NCBI GenBank assembly: GCA_963813415.1
Contig: CAWEYW010000014.1
Span: 3,080 to 67,079 of the forward strand
Direction: 5' to 3'
Length of the DNA: 64,000 nucleotides
From: CAIWHR01 sp963813415
Lineage (GTDB): Bacteria > Pseudomonadota > Gammaproteobacteria > Burkholderiales > Casimicrobiaceae
A model generated the notes under the pieces. That model worked only from the letters and a program-made list of their open reading frames with translations, made no database searches and was not told where the DNA came from. Made by a program: the position numbers and the translations under genes. Of this stretch, positions 56,034-63,917 are shown in pieces (position 1 is the stretch's first letter; each line of letters starts with the position of its first letter).

Positions 56034-57629
56034 TCAGCCAGGCCGCCCCCCCGGCGGCGCCGACGCGCCTGCCTCTTCGTCCTGCAGCAGCTCGCGCAAC
56101 CTGGTCTTCAGCACCTTGCCCGTGTTGTTCCGCGGCAATTCGTCGACCCACCGATACTGCCGCGGGCGCTTGAAGCGCGCGATGTGGTCGAGACACCGAC
56201 GGTCGAGGGACTGCACCAGCGCCGCGCGATCGGCATCCTGGCGCGCAACGATGAAAGCCACCACCTCCTCGCCCCAGTCGGGATGCGCACGTCCGACCAC
56301 CGCCGCCTCGACGACCGCCGGCTCGCCGAGCAGCACCTCCTCGACCTCGCGCGGATAGATGTTCGCGCCCCCGCTGATGATCAGGTCCTTGGAACGGTCC
56401 TTGAGAGTGAGGAAGCCGCTCGCGTCCAGCACCCCGAGATCGCCGGTGTGCAACCAGCCGCCGGCGAGCGTGCTGGCGCTGGCGCCCTCGTTGCGCCAGT
56501 AACCGTGCATCACCGCCGGCCCACGCACCAGTACTTCGCCGGTTTCGCCAGTCGCGAGCGAAGCATCGTCCGGACCCGCGATGCGCACCTCCATTCCTGT
56601 CTGGGCGATGCCGACCGATGCGAGGCGAGCGCCATCGTCCCGCGCGTACGCATCGGCGAGGAGTGCACGCGACATCGCGGTAATGGTCATCGGCGATTCG
56701 CCCTGGCCATAGATCTGTGCGAGGCGCGGACCCAGCGCATCGCAGGCGGCCCGGCAGTCCTCGACGTACATAGGGCCGCCGCCATAGACGATGCACTTGA
56801 GATGCGCGAGCTCGCGCGCTTGCACCACGCCACTGGCCACGAGGCGCTTGACCATGGTGGGCGCCGCGAAGAACGATGCGCGCGGCCAGCGACGCAGGAG
56901 GCTGGCGAGCTCGTCCACGTCGAAGCCGCCCGATTCGGGAATGACATTGACGGCCCCGCCGAGCACGTGCGGAACGGCGTAAAGACCGGAGCCGTGCGAC
57001 AGCGGCGCCGCGTGCAGCAGGGCGTCACCGGGGGCAATGCACTCCACGTCGCTGGTGTAGCACTGGGTCATCGCGCGCAGGTTGGCATGGGTGATCACCA
57101 CGCCTTTCGGGCGGCCGGTGGTGCCGCTCGTGTAGAAGAGCCACGCCGCGTCGTCGTCCGCCACGGCCGCAGGCCCGTCGAGCGGCGGCCCCTCGAGCAG
57201 GGCACGATGGCGGGCGTCGCCGAACACCACGACGCGTTCGCAGGCGGGCAACTCGGCGAGCACCGAGCCAACGCGCGCGCCCCATTCGGCGTCCGTGAAG
57301 ACCACGCGCGCGGCGCTGTCACCGAGCACGAACGCGAGTTCGCGCACGTGCAGCTTGGCGTTGATGGGCACCGCGACCGCACCACACCACCAGGCCGCGA
57401 ACATCGCCGGCAGGTATTCCGGCAGGTTGCGCGCGACAAGAGCGACCCGATCGCCCGGCGCAACGCCCGCCCCGCGCAGTCCGTTGGCAAGGCGCGCCAC
57501 GGTGGACGCGAGGCCGGCGTAATCGTGCACCACTGTCGACCCGAACGTGATCGCCGGGAGCTGCGGCCAGCAGCAGGCGGTGCGTTCGAGGAACGAGGCG
57601 ACATTGCGCGCCCGCGCGGTTATCGCCAT
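56034..57629 (-). CDS. Acyl-CoA ligase / AMP-forming synthetase (ANL family)
   Basis: A 531-residue ANL enzyme that would adenylate a carboxylate and transfer it to CoA. The P-loop LFYTSGTTGRPKGV is at 164-177, YGQGESP is the A5 region, GWLHTGDLG is A7, and the C-terminal catalytic lysine lies in PRNNTGKVLKTRL. It groups by look with long-chain or aromatic acyl-CoA ligases, but the substrate pocket cannot be read. The ATG at 57629 is one codon after a GTG. It lies 64 bases after the SDR gene, probably in one operon. Confidence 0.9.
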   Translation of the reverse strand: MAITARARNVASFLERTACCWPQLPAITFGSTVVHDYAGLASTVARLANGLRGAGVAPGDRVALVARNLPEYLPAMFAAWWCGAVAVPINAKLHVRELAFVLGDSAARVVFTDAEWGARVGSVLAELPACERVVVFGDARHRALLEGPPLDGPAAVADDDAAWLFYTSGTTGRPKGVVITHANLRAMTQCYTSDVECIAPGDALLHAAPLSHGSGLYAVPHVLGGAVNVIPESGGFDVDELASLLRRWPRASFFAAPTMVKRLVASGVVQARELAHLKCIVYGGGPMYVEDCRAACDALGPRLAQIYGQGESPMTITAMSRALLADAYARDDGARLASVGIAQTGMEVRIAGPDDASLATGETGEVLVRGPAVMHGYWRNEGASASTLAGGWLHTGDLGVLDASGFLTLKDRSKDLIISGGANIYPREVEEVLLGEPAVVEAAVVGRAHPDWGEEVVAFIVARQDADRAALVQSLDRRCLDHIARFKRPRQYRWVDELPRNNTGKVLKTRLRELLQDEEAGASAPPGGRPG

Positions 57630-57693
57630 CACGCGCTGCGATCGCTCGTGGGCGGCACGGGTCCCGTACGCTTCTCAGCCTGCGCCGGCAACG

Positions 57694-58440
57694 TCAATAC
57701 GTCGCGCGACCGCCGGAAAGGTCGAATACGGCGCCCGTCGAGAACGAGCATTCCTCGCTCGCCAGCCAGCCGACCATGGCGGCGATCTCCTCGACGGCGC
57801 CGAAGCGCCCCATGGGGATCTTCGACAGCATGAAATCGATGTGCTGCTGCGTCATCTGGTCGAAGATGGCGGTGCGCACCGCGGCGGGTGTGACACAGTT
57901 CACGCGGATTCCGGTGCGCGCCAGTTCCTTGCCGAGGGACTTCGTGAGGGAAATCACCCCTGCCTTCGAGGCGCTGTACGCCGGGGCGTTGGGATTGCCT
58001 TCCTTGCCGGCAATCGAGGCGATGTTCACGATGCGACCGTAATCGCGGGTCATCATGTACGGCACCACGGACCGGTTGCAGTAGAAGACGCCGTTCAGGT
58101 TGATGTCCATGACCTGGCGCCACGCGTCGATCGGATACTCCCACGTGGTGGTGTTCGGGCCGGTGATGCCGGCCGAGCACACGAGGACGTCGATGCGATC
58201 GAGCACCGCGGCCGAAGCGCGCGCAGCAGCGGCAACGGCATGCGGGTCGCCGACATCGACCTCATGCGTCTCGACGTCACCACCGAGCGATTCGCGGGCC
58301 TTGTCGAGCGCAGCCGGATCGCGGTCCCAGAGTGCGATGCGGGCCCCGCTTCGCTGCAGTCGACGGGCTGTGGCGAGACCAATGCCGGCAGCGCCTCCGG
58401 TGATGACTGCAGTGCGCCCGTTGAAATCGAGTTGGTTCAT
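57694..58440 (-). CDS. Short-chain dehydrogenase/reductase
   Basis: A 248-residue classical SDR: TGGAAGIG at 14-21, VCSAG for the NNAG motif, and catalytic S142, Y155 and K159 (YSASK). R31 and the WDRD segment after strand 2 favour no single cofactor clearly; D39 at the strand end hints at NAD. AAGAGG lies 8 bases before the ATG. The neighbouring ligase suggests fatty- or aromatic-acid metabolism. Confidence 0.9.
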   Translation of the reverse strand: MNQLDFNGRTAVITGGAAGIGLATARRLQRSGARIALWDRDPAALDKARESLGGDVETHEVDVGDPHAVAAAARASAAVLDRIDVLVCSAGITGPNTTTWEYPIDAWRQVMDINLNGVFYCNRSVVPYMMTRDYGRIVNIASIAGKEGNPNAPAYSASKAGVISLTKSLGKELARTGIRVNCVTPAAVRTAIFDQMTQQHIDFMLSKIPMGRFGAVEEIAAMVGWLASEECSFSTGAVFDLSGGRATY

Positions 58441-58635
58441 TGCGGTTCCTCTTGAGATGCGGCGATTCTACGTCAGGCGAGGCAGCGGCCGGCCAAGCGA
58501 ACGACGTGCATATTTTTCGTACGCGCCGCCACGGCCACGTAAATTGTTCCGCCGAATCGGCTCGAAACGCGCGAATCCGTGGTGGCGCGCGGCATTTCCC
58601 CGGCATGCATCGACCCCTTGCGCGCGGCATGGTCC

Positions 58636-58671
58636 TTGCGTCATTTGCGTCATTTGCGTCACGTAACGCAA
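58636..58671. repeat. Three tandem 9-bp repeats ending in a palindrome, operator-like
   Basis: TTGCGTCA occurs at 58636, 58645 and 58654 with a strict 9-base period, and the third copy is followed by GTAACGCAA, forming the near-perfect 18-bp palindrome TTGCGTCAC-GTAACGCAA (58654-58671). The array ends 20 bases before the ATG of the next gene, overlapping where its promoter or ribosome site region should be. The form suits cooperative binding of an autoregulator. The remainder of the 58441-58691 gap shows no gene. Confidence 0.6.
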
Positions 58672-58691
58672 TCAACGATCAGGGGAAAGCC

Positions 58692-59027
58692 ATGCGCTCA
58701 CGTGTGGTTGCGGTTCGCTGTTTCGCCGAGGAATCGACCGCCGGCTGGGAGGCGCACTGTGTGGACCTCGGTCTCACCGTGCGGGGCAACAGCCTCGAAT
58801 CGGTCCGGCAGCAACTCGACACGATGATCCATGAGCTCATCGACGAGGCGCTCGTGAAGCGCCGCCGGACCGGACGTCCGGCATCCACGTCACGACGCGG
58901 TCCGCTCGCGCTGCGCCTACGCTACTGGGGCCTGCTCCTCGCGGGCCGCATGGGATTGCGGACCAATGCGCTGCGCGATGGCGCGCGGCAGTGCACGCCG
59001 CGCATGGCGCCCCGGGCAGCGCGCTGA
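58692..59027 (+). CDS. Small protein with HicB-like N-terminal fold, function unknown
   Basis: A 111-residue protein with a clear ribosome site (AGGGGAA). Residues 1-55 (VVAVRCFAEESTAGWEAHC, LTVRGNSLESVRQQL) have the strand-strand-turn-helix pattern of HicB/UPF0150-like partial RNase H folds, and the rest is basic (VKRRRTGRPAS, LALRLRYWG). No HicA-type toxin gene is next to it, so a toxin-antitoxin role is not supported on its own. The tandem repeats before it may be its operator. Assignment is tentative. Confidence 0.55.
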   Translation: MRSRVVAVRCFAEESTAGWEAHCVDLGLTVRGNSLESVRQQLDTMIHELIDEALVKRRRTGRPASTSRRGPLALRLRYWGLLLAGRMGLRTNALRDGARQCTPRMAPRAAR

Positions 59028-59133
59028 CCACGCCGTGCCGGGAAACCAGACTGAGGCGACGGCGAACGCTGTGAGCGCCACAAAGCTCACTCCGACAGGC
59101 GCCGCCAGTGCACCGCCATCGCCGCTGCCACGG

Positions 59134-59451
59134 ATGCCGGACGACGAGGGGCCCCACGATCCGCGCCGATCCGACGCCGATACCCTCACCCGGCCGAAAC
59201 GCGTGCCCCGCCCGCACGGCCGCGGCACGCGGGCCGAAAACGGTGAGCTCGCGGGCGTGGTCCGCCTTCGCCACGCCGGCCGCGAGTACTGCGCCTGGTA
59301 TCGCGTGGGCGGTGACCTCCTGACCGTCTATTGCGGGGTCGCCTCCAACACGGGCCTGCTGCCTGAATTCCTGCCGTCCCCCACGCCACTTGCGGAGCGC
59401 CTGCTGCGCGAGCTGGTCGACGCCGAGCATCCGGGGCTCAATCCCGAGTAA
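59134..59451 (+). CDS. Hypothetical protein
   Basis: A 105-residue product not recognised. The first 45 residues are polar and disordered-looking (DDEGPHDPRRSDAD, RPHGRGTRAEN); the second half is folded-looking, with VVRLRHAGREYCAWYRVGG and LTVYCGVASNTGLLP. The start is unclear: no good ribosome site precedes the ATG at 59134, and a GTG at 59071 is in frame. Same direction as its neighbours. Confidence 0.45.
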   Translation: MPDDEGPHDPRRSDADTLTRPKRVPRPHGRGTRAENGELAGVVRLRHAGREYCAWYRVGGDLLTVYCGVASNTGLLPEFLPSPTPLAERLLRELVDAEHPGLNPE

Positions 59452-59609
59452 GCACGAGGTACGCACCGCAGCGCCGTGGGGACACCGCAGGTCTGGTCGC
59501 AGCCATCGGCGCGTACGCCGCGCGACGATTTGATGCAGGTCAGACTTCTTGCCGGGCGCGCCGGTAGAGTGGACCGTTTTCGTCGCACCAGGCGAGCGGA
59601 CCCTTCGCG

Positions 59610-59876
59610 ATGAACCACAGCAAGCCGGGCAGTGCGGACGCGCCGCCGCGGATGACGGTCACCACGGCGCACAAGGGCTATGAGATCAAGGCCACGGCAT
59701 CGCGGCGGGCCACCGGCGCCGTGCTGGTGAATGCCGAGTTGTCCGGCGGGCCGGACAAGATCCGGCGGTGGTTCTGCGTCGCGACCGATCTGGCCGACCT
59801 CGCGGCTGCATGCGCGCAATCGACGCGGGAGCTCTGCCAGGTCATCGACGATCTCACGGCAAGAGCGAGACACTGA
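59610..59876 (+). CDS. Hypothetical small protein
   Basis: An 88-residue product not recognised. After a polar start it has a compact pattern MTVTTAHKGYEIKATAS, VLVNAELSGG and RRWFCVATDLADLA ending in an amphipathic helix, suggesting a small alpha/beta fold. Convergent with the CsbD gene, whose terminator lies between. No function is proposed. Confidence 0.5.
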   Translation: MNHSKPGSADAPPRMTVTTAHKGYEIKATASRRATGAVLVNAELSGGPDKIRRWFCVATDLADLAAACAQSTRELCQVIDDLTARARH

Positions 59877-59923
59877 TCCGGCCCCCTTCGCAGGCGGAGC
59901 GCCGCATTTGCGGGCGGCCAGCG

Positions 59924-59951
59924 AAAGAAAAGGGCCCGCCAGAACGGGCCC
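59924..59951 (-). terminator. Intrinsic terminator of the CsbD gene
   Basis: GGGCCCG/CGGGCCC 7-bp stem with a 6-base loop; on the minus strand it is followed by TTTTCTTT. It lies 25 bases beyond the csbD-like stop. Confidence 0.8.
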
Positions 59952-59975
59952 ATGGCTGAAGGAGAAGTGAACCCG

Positions 59976-60170
59976 TCAGCGGCGGCTCGTGCGGTTCTCG
60001 TTGTCGTTGGCGTCCTGCTCCAGGTCGCCGACGCCCTTCTGCAGCTTGCCCTCGATCTGCTTGCCGGCACCCTTGATCTGGTCGCCGATGTCTCCCGTGG
60101 CCTCGCCTACCTTGCGTTGCACTTTGCCAGCCACGTCCTTGGCCGTGCCCTTCACTTGATCGCGGTTCAT
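59976..60170 (-). CDS. CsbD-family stress protein
   Basis: A 64-residue hydrophilic helical protein with the family start MNRDQVKGTAKDVAGKVQRK, then GDIGDQIKGAGKQIEG and a Lys/Asp-rich tail. GAGGAG lies 7 bases before the ATG at 60170. CsbD-like proteins are general-stress induced in many bacteria; their biochemical role is unknown. Monocistronic, with its own terminator. Confidence 0.9.
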   Translation of the reverse strand: MNRDQVKGTAKDVAGKVQRKVGEATGDIGDQIKGAGKQIEGKLQKGVGDLEQDANDNENRTSRR

Positions 60171-60331
60171 TGAGCGCTCCTCGATGGTCATTCAGGTTGG
60201 AGGAGCGACGCGTTTCCACTCCCCGGCGCTTGCGCGTCCTTGATCACTATGGCGGCGCGAGCGTCCCGGAACCGTCGGAAAAGCGCGGAAAGCCCTGTAG
60301 GACCGCCGCACGTCGTGCCGAAGTGGAATCC

Positions 60332-60808
60332 TTACTGTGCGGGCGCGGACGTGTCGGGCGGGCCGCCGCCGAGCGCCTCGAGGAGCATCGCCAGCAGCTG
60401 ACCGGTATCGAACGGCTTCTGCAGATAGCGGATGCTGCCGTCGAAAAATGTCTTCACCTTGGCTTCGTTGAGCACGCTCATGAAGACGAACGGCAGGTCG
60501 TCGCGACCCGGCAGGGCATGCGCCTCCTGTACCAGCGTGCAGCCGATCATGCCCGGCATCACGATGTCGGAGATCACGACGTCGAATGGATGCGACGCAA
60601 GCTGCGCGAGGGCTTCATCGCCGTCGTACGCGACCCGCGCACGGAAGCCGTGGGTCTGCAGCAGCGCCGCGATACCGTTGGCGAAACCCACGTCGTCATC
60701 GACGACCAGGACCTCCCCCCGATGGCCGGCGCCCGGACTCTCGGTGGCGGTGCTGCGACGCGGGTCGGCTCCCGCGGGGAGGATGGTCGTCGTTCGGCCG
60801 GGTGACAC
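60332..60808 (-). CDS. Receiver-only response regulator (paralogue 1)
   Basis: A 158-residue protein with a CheY-like receiver at about 32-145: acidic pocket VVDDD (36-40), phosphoacceptor D81 in VISDIVMPG, S111 in VFMSVLN and K131 in YLQKPF. There is no output domain. The first 30 residues are Pro/Arg/Gly-rich and disordered; the start is GTG by default and could lie further in. It follows the DsrE-like gene by 33 bases and is likely cotranscribed with it. No histidine kinase is adjacent. Confidence 0.85.
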   Translation of the reverse strand: MSPGRTTTILPAGADPRRSTATESPGAGHRGEVLVVDDDVGFANGIAALLQTHGFRARVAYDGDEALAQLASHPFDVVISDIVMPGMIGCTLVQEAHALPGRDDLPFVFMSVLNEAKVKTFFDGSIRYLQKPFDTGQLLAMLLEALGGGPPDTSAPAQ

Positions 60809-60841
60809 TCGAAGCTGCCTCGCTCGCGCGTGCTCCGCGAC

Positions 60842-61285
60842 TCAGGGACGGATGTAGGCGTAGCCCTGCTGCTGCTTCTGCATGATCTCCACCACGCCGG
60901 CGGGCACGTAACCGATCTTCGGCAGCATGTCGTCCTTGGTGAGCTTCTGGCCGGCCATCGTGTTCTCGCAGGCGACCACACCGACGCCGCTGGCCATGGC
61001 ATCGGCAATGCGTGTCCCGACGGATGACTCGCCCTTCAGCATGCCGATGCCAGGACCATACGCCACGATCTCGATGATCACGTTGTCCTTGCCGAGGTCG
61101 GCCTGCAGGTTGCGGGCATTGTTGAGCGCGAGATTCCACTTGCCAGGATCGCCATCACTGACCTGCATGACCACGCGATTCTTGCCGGCCGCGGCGCCAC
61201 CTGTGTGGGCGGGCGATTGCGCGAGCGCCGCCGCTGAAACGCCGAGCACCGCGGCGACGAGCCACGACATCCAGCCGATCTTCAT
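60842..61285 (-). CDS. Exported DsrE/DsrF-like protein
   Basis: A 147-residue protein with AAGGAGG 6 bases before the ATG and an N-terminal signal (WLVAAVLGVSAAALAQ). The mature part matches the DsrE/YchN alpha/beta fold: RVVMQVSDGDPGKWNLALNN, VIIEIVAYGPGIGML, and GVGVVACENTMAGQKL with one cysteine at the position used by related sulfur-relay proteins. The DsrE fold is normally cytosolic; the periplasmic variant is known from hypothetical proteins only. It precedes response regulator 1 in one unit and is divergent from response regulator 2. Confidence 0.8.
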   Translation of the reverse strand: MKIGWMSWLVAAVLGVSAAALAQSPAHTGGAAAGKNRVVMQVSDGDPGKWNLALNNARNLQADLGKDNVIIEIVAYGPGIGMLKGESSVGTRIADAMASGVGVVACENTMAGQKLTKDDMLPKIGYVPAGVVEIMQKQQQGYAYIRP

Positions 61286-61440
61286 GTGCGCCTCCTTAAT
61301 CGGCCAGCATAGCGCGGCCGGCCGCCACCGCCAAGCGCCAAGGTGACACGTTTCAGGCGCAGGCCGACATCCGGACATCCAGTTGCCCTACAACGAACGA
61401 CACGGATAGGTTCAGAATCCCGGGAGAACCGGGGAGTGCG

Positions 61441-61893
61441 ATGGCAACAGTGCTGGTGATCGACGACGACGTGGGTTTCGCGCAGGGACTCGCTGCGTGC
61501 CTGCGCTCGCGCAGCTATCGTACGTTCGTCGAATCCAACGGGGACGCCGCGCTGGGCATGATGGCCGGCCGACCGGTCGACGTCGTCCTCTGCGATATCG
61601 TCATGCCCGGTCTGCTCGGCCCGGGCTTCCTGCAAAAGGCGCAATCGGTACCAGGGCAGGAGAACGTGCCGGTGGTGTTCATGAGCACCTTGCCCGAGGA
61701 GCGCGTCAGCCGGATGTTCGATGGCTACGCCGCCTACCTGCGCAAGCCGTTCACGATTCCCGAGGCGATCGCCATCATCGAGCGGGTGACCGCCGGCCCA
61801 CGTCGCCCGAACACGCCGCTGTCTTCCGACACGCACTCACCGCTCCCACCGCTGCCGCCCCTGCCTCGCCCGCCGCAGCGCGGCCGGCATTAG
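61441..61893 (+). CDS. Receiver-only response regulator (paralogue 2)
   Basis: A 150-residue protein: acidic pocket VIDDD (6-10), phosphoacceptor D52 in VLCDIVMPG, S82 in VFMSTLP, and K102 in YLRKPF. It closely resembles the regulator at 60332-60808 (DDDVGFA, DIVMPG, QxAxxxPG, VFMS and MFDG/FFDG blocks match), so the two arose by duplication. A Pro-rich tail at about 125-150 replaces any output domain. GGGGAG lies 6 bases before the ATG. Confidence 0.87.
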   Translation: MATVLVIDDDVGFAQGLAACLRSRSYRTFVESNGDAALGMMAGRPVDVVLCDIVMPGLLGPGFLQKAQSVPGQENVPVVFMSTLPEERVSRMFDGYAAYLRKPFTIPEAIAIIERVTAGPRRPNTPLSSDTHSPLPPLPPLPRPPQRGRH

Positions 61894-61995
61894 CCGCGCC
61901 CGACGTAGCAAAGGCCGCCCGCGAGCGCACGGGGCGCATCGTGTATGTTCCGCGCTGGTTCCGCGCGCGGACGCGGACGCGATCCCGGAGATGCG

Positions 61996-62709
61996 ATGGA
62001 GTGGGCGACGATCCTGCAATTCGTGTTGCACCCGGACCAGCAGCTCGGACGACTGCTGGCCGCTTACGGCACGCTGACCTATGCCATCCTGTTCGCGATC
62101 CTGTTCTGCGAGACGGGCCTCGTCGTGACGCCGTTCCTGCCGGGCGACTCGTTGCTGTTCGTGGCAGGCGCGCTCTGGGCGGCGACGGGAATGGACGTGG
62201 TGCTGCTCGGGGGCGTCCTGATCGCCGGCGCGCTGGGGGGCGACAACTGCAACTACTGGATAGGCCGCACCATCGGCAAGCGCCTGCTGCAGGCGCGGCC
62301 GCGGTGGATCAACCGCCGGGCACTGGAGCGCACGGAACAGTTCTACGCCCACCATGGCGGCAAAACGGTGGTGATGGCGCGCTTCGTACCGGTCGTGCGC
62401 ACGTTCGCGCCCTTCGTGGCCGGGCTGGGGCACATGCGCTACCCAAGATTCCTGGCCTTCAGCATCGGCGGCGCGCTGCTCTGGGTGACGCTGCTCGTCG
62501 GCCTCGGTTACTGGTTCGGCAATGCCTCGTGGGTGAAGGAGCACTTCGGGATCGTGACGGCGGTCATCATCGCCCTGTCGCTGCTGCCGCTGGGACTCGA
62601 GCTGCTGCGCCACCTGGCGCGCTCGCGGCGACAACGACACCGCAAAGCGCGTACTCCTGCGAACGCTGCTGCCCGTGCGGACCGGACCGACGCACCGCTA
62701 GGCCATTGA
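61996..62709 (+). CDS. DedA-family membrane protein
   Basis: A 237-residue membrane protein of the DedA/SNARE-associated group: FCETGLVVTPFLPGDSLLF, GGDNCNYWIGRTIGK, and RFVPVVRTFAPFVAGLGHM are the conserved half-helices and arginine of the family. DedA proteins are implicated in undecaprenyl phosphate or phospholipid translocation and membrane homeostasis. GGAG lies 8 bases before the ATG at 61996. The C-terminal tail is basic. Confidence 0.93.
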   Translation: MEWATILQFVLHPDQQLGRLLAAYGTLTYAILFAILFCETGLVVTPFLPGDSLLFVAGALWAATGMDVVLLGGVLIAGALGGDNCNYWIGRTIGKRLLQARPRWINRRALERTEQFYAHHGGKTVVMARFVPVVRTFAPFVAGLGHMRYPRFLAFSIGGALLWVTLLVGLGYWFGNASWVKEHFGIVTAVIIALSLLPLGLELLRHLARSRRQRHRKARTPANAAARADRTDAPLGH

Positions 62710-62928
62710 ATTCTGTAAGCCGCGTCCTACATACAGCGGCGGGTCCGAGCCTGAGAATGCCGCATGCAGCCGCCGGCCAGCCGCTGGTGCGTGCTGTTCG
62801 CATCGCTGGCCCACCTTCCGTGGCGAGCCGGTAGCGCCGGACAGGGCGAATCCGTAAGCGAAATCGCGCGTTCCGGTGCCCCCCGAATTTCCCTTCAACT
62901 CGGCGCGCGCCGCGCCTGATCCGTCTGC

Positions 62929-63540
62929 ATGGAAGTCACACAACCGCCAATCATCCGCCACCGCGTCCTGCAGCTCGACGGTTTCCTGTCGGAGCCGGAA
63001 GTCGCCGCCTTGATGCAATACGCGTTCGGCGCAGAACATCGCTTCATCGCGTCGGCGACGAGCGACCACGCGAGCGACTATCGCCGCTCGATGGTCCTCG
63101 ATCCGAGCCCGGCATTCTCCGGCCCGTTCACCGGCAAGATCCGCAGCGTCCTGCCCGAGGTCATCGCCGGCTTGCGCCTGCAGCCGTTCACCTGCGGTGT
63201 GGTCGAATGCCAGATCACCGCAAACACGGATGGCAGCTACTTCTCCGTGCACACCGACGCCGGTCACAACGACACCATCCTGCGCCAGCTGACCTACGTC
63301 TACTATTTCAACCGTGCGCCGAAAGGCTTCGAAGGAGGAGACCTGCGGATCTACGACGATCAGGTGCGCAACGGCAAGCTTGCGCGCATCGAGTCGTTCC
63401 AGACGATCGAGCCGCGGCACAACCGCATCGTTTTCTTCCAGGCGGCGGTAATGCACGAGGTGACGCCCGTTCGCGTGCCCTCGCGGGAGTTTCGCGACAG
63501 CCGGTTCACCGTCAACGGCTGGATCCAGCGGACGGTCTGA
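62929..63540 (+). CDS. 2-oxoglutarate/Fe(II)-dependent oxygenase
   Basis: A 203-residue double-stranded beta-helix oxygenase of the prolyl-hydroxylase type. Iron ligands are H108 and D110 (SVHTDAGH) and H176 (AVMHEVTPV), with R192 (RDSRFTVNGW) positioned for 2-oxoglutarate. QLTYVYYFNRAPKGFEGGDL is a family block. The substrate, protein or small molecule, is unknown. It stands alone in a 219-base-spaced position after DedA. Confidence 0.88.
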   Translation: MEVTQPPIIRHRVLQLDGFLSEPEVAALMQYAFGAEHRFIASATSDHASDYRRSMVLDPSPAFSGPFTGKIRSVLPEVIAGLRLQPFTCGVVECQITANTDGSYFSVHTDAGHNDTILRQLTYVYYFNRAPKGFEGGDLRIYDDQVRNGKLARIESFQTIEPRHNRIVFFQAAVMHEVTPVRVPSREFRDSRFTVNGWIQRTV

Positions 63541-63562
63541 TCGCCGGCCGGGCCTGCGCCGG

Positions 63563-63739
63563 CTAGGGCTTGAAGCCGGTCAGCGGGAGGGAGATCAGCT
63601 TCGCGGGAGCGTGGGCGTCGGCAGCGCGATGGGCGCTGACGCGTTCGCCCATCCAGAGGATCTCACCCACGGCGAGCGCGACCACCACGGCCAGGACGAG
63701 CCATGGAAACCACCCGCGCAGGTTGTGTCGCAGTCGCAT
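63563..63739 (-). CDS. Small single-span membrane protein, hypothetical
   Basis: A 58-residue product: basic start (MRLRHNLRGW), one strong membrane helix (FPWLVLAVVVALAVGEILWM), and a short polar tail ending LPLTGFKP, so the N-terminus is probably cytoplasmic. No good ribosome site is seen. Convergent with the oxygenase gene (22 bases between stops). Not recognised; it is reported because the helix and stop/start geometry are coherent. Confidence 0.5.
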   Translation of the reverse strand: MRLRHNLRGWFPWLVLAVVVALAVGEILWMGERVSAHRAADAHAPAKLISLPLTGFKP

Positions 63740-63873
63740 GTCGTCAATATCGGGGGTCGGCGGTCATTCCGCAAGCCTCGCCGCCGGACGGCAGCGCAAT
63801 CGACGGGGCACGTCGCGTCGAGGCCACGCAGGAGGTCCCGCCGTGGCGGCGCGTCGCAGCCGTGCCCAGGCGG

Positions 63874-63897
63874 AAAAAGCGCCCCGAATCGGGGCGC
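63874..63897 (-). terminator. Intrinsic terminator of the gene entering from the right edge
   Basis: GCGCCCCG/CGGGGCGC 8-bp stem with a 3-base loop, followed on the minus strand by five U residues; it lies 21 bases beyond the stop at 63918. The remainder of 63740-63917 shows no gene. Confidence 0.85.
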
Positions 63898-63917
63898 CTT
63901 TCCGGTGTCACAAGCGA

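Noticed and set aside
58692..59451. HicAB toxin-antitoxin pair
   Set aside because: Only a HicB-like N-terminal pattern is seen; neither neighbour resembles the small dsRBD-type HicA toxin.
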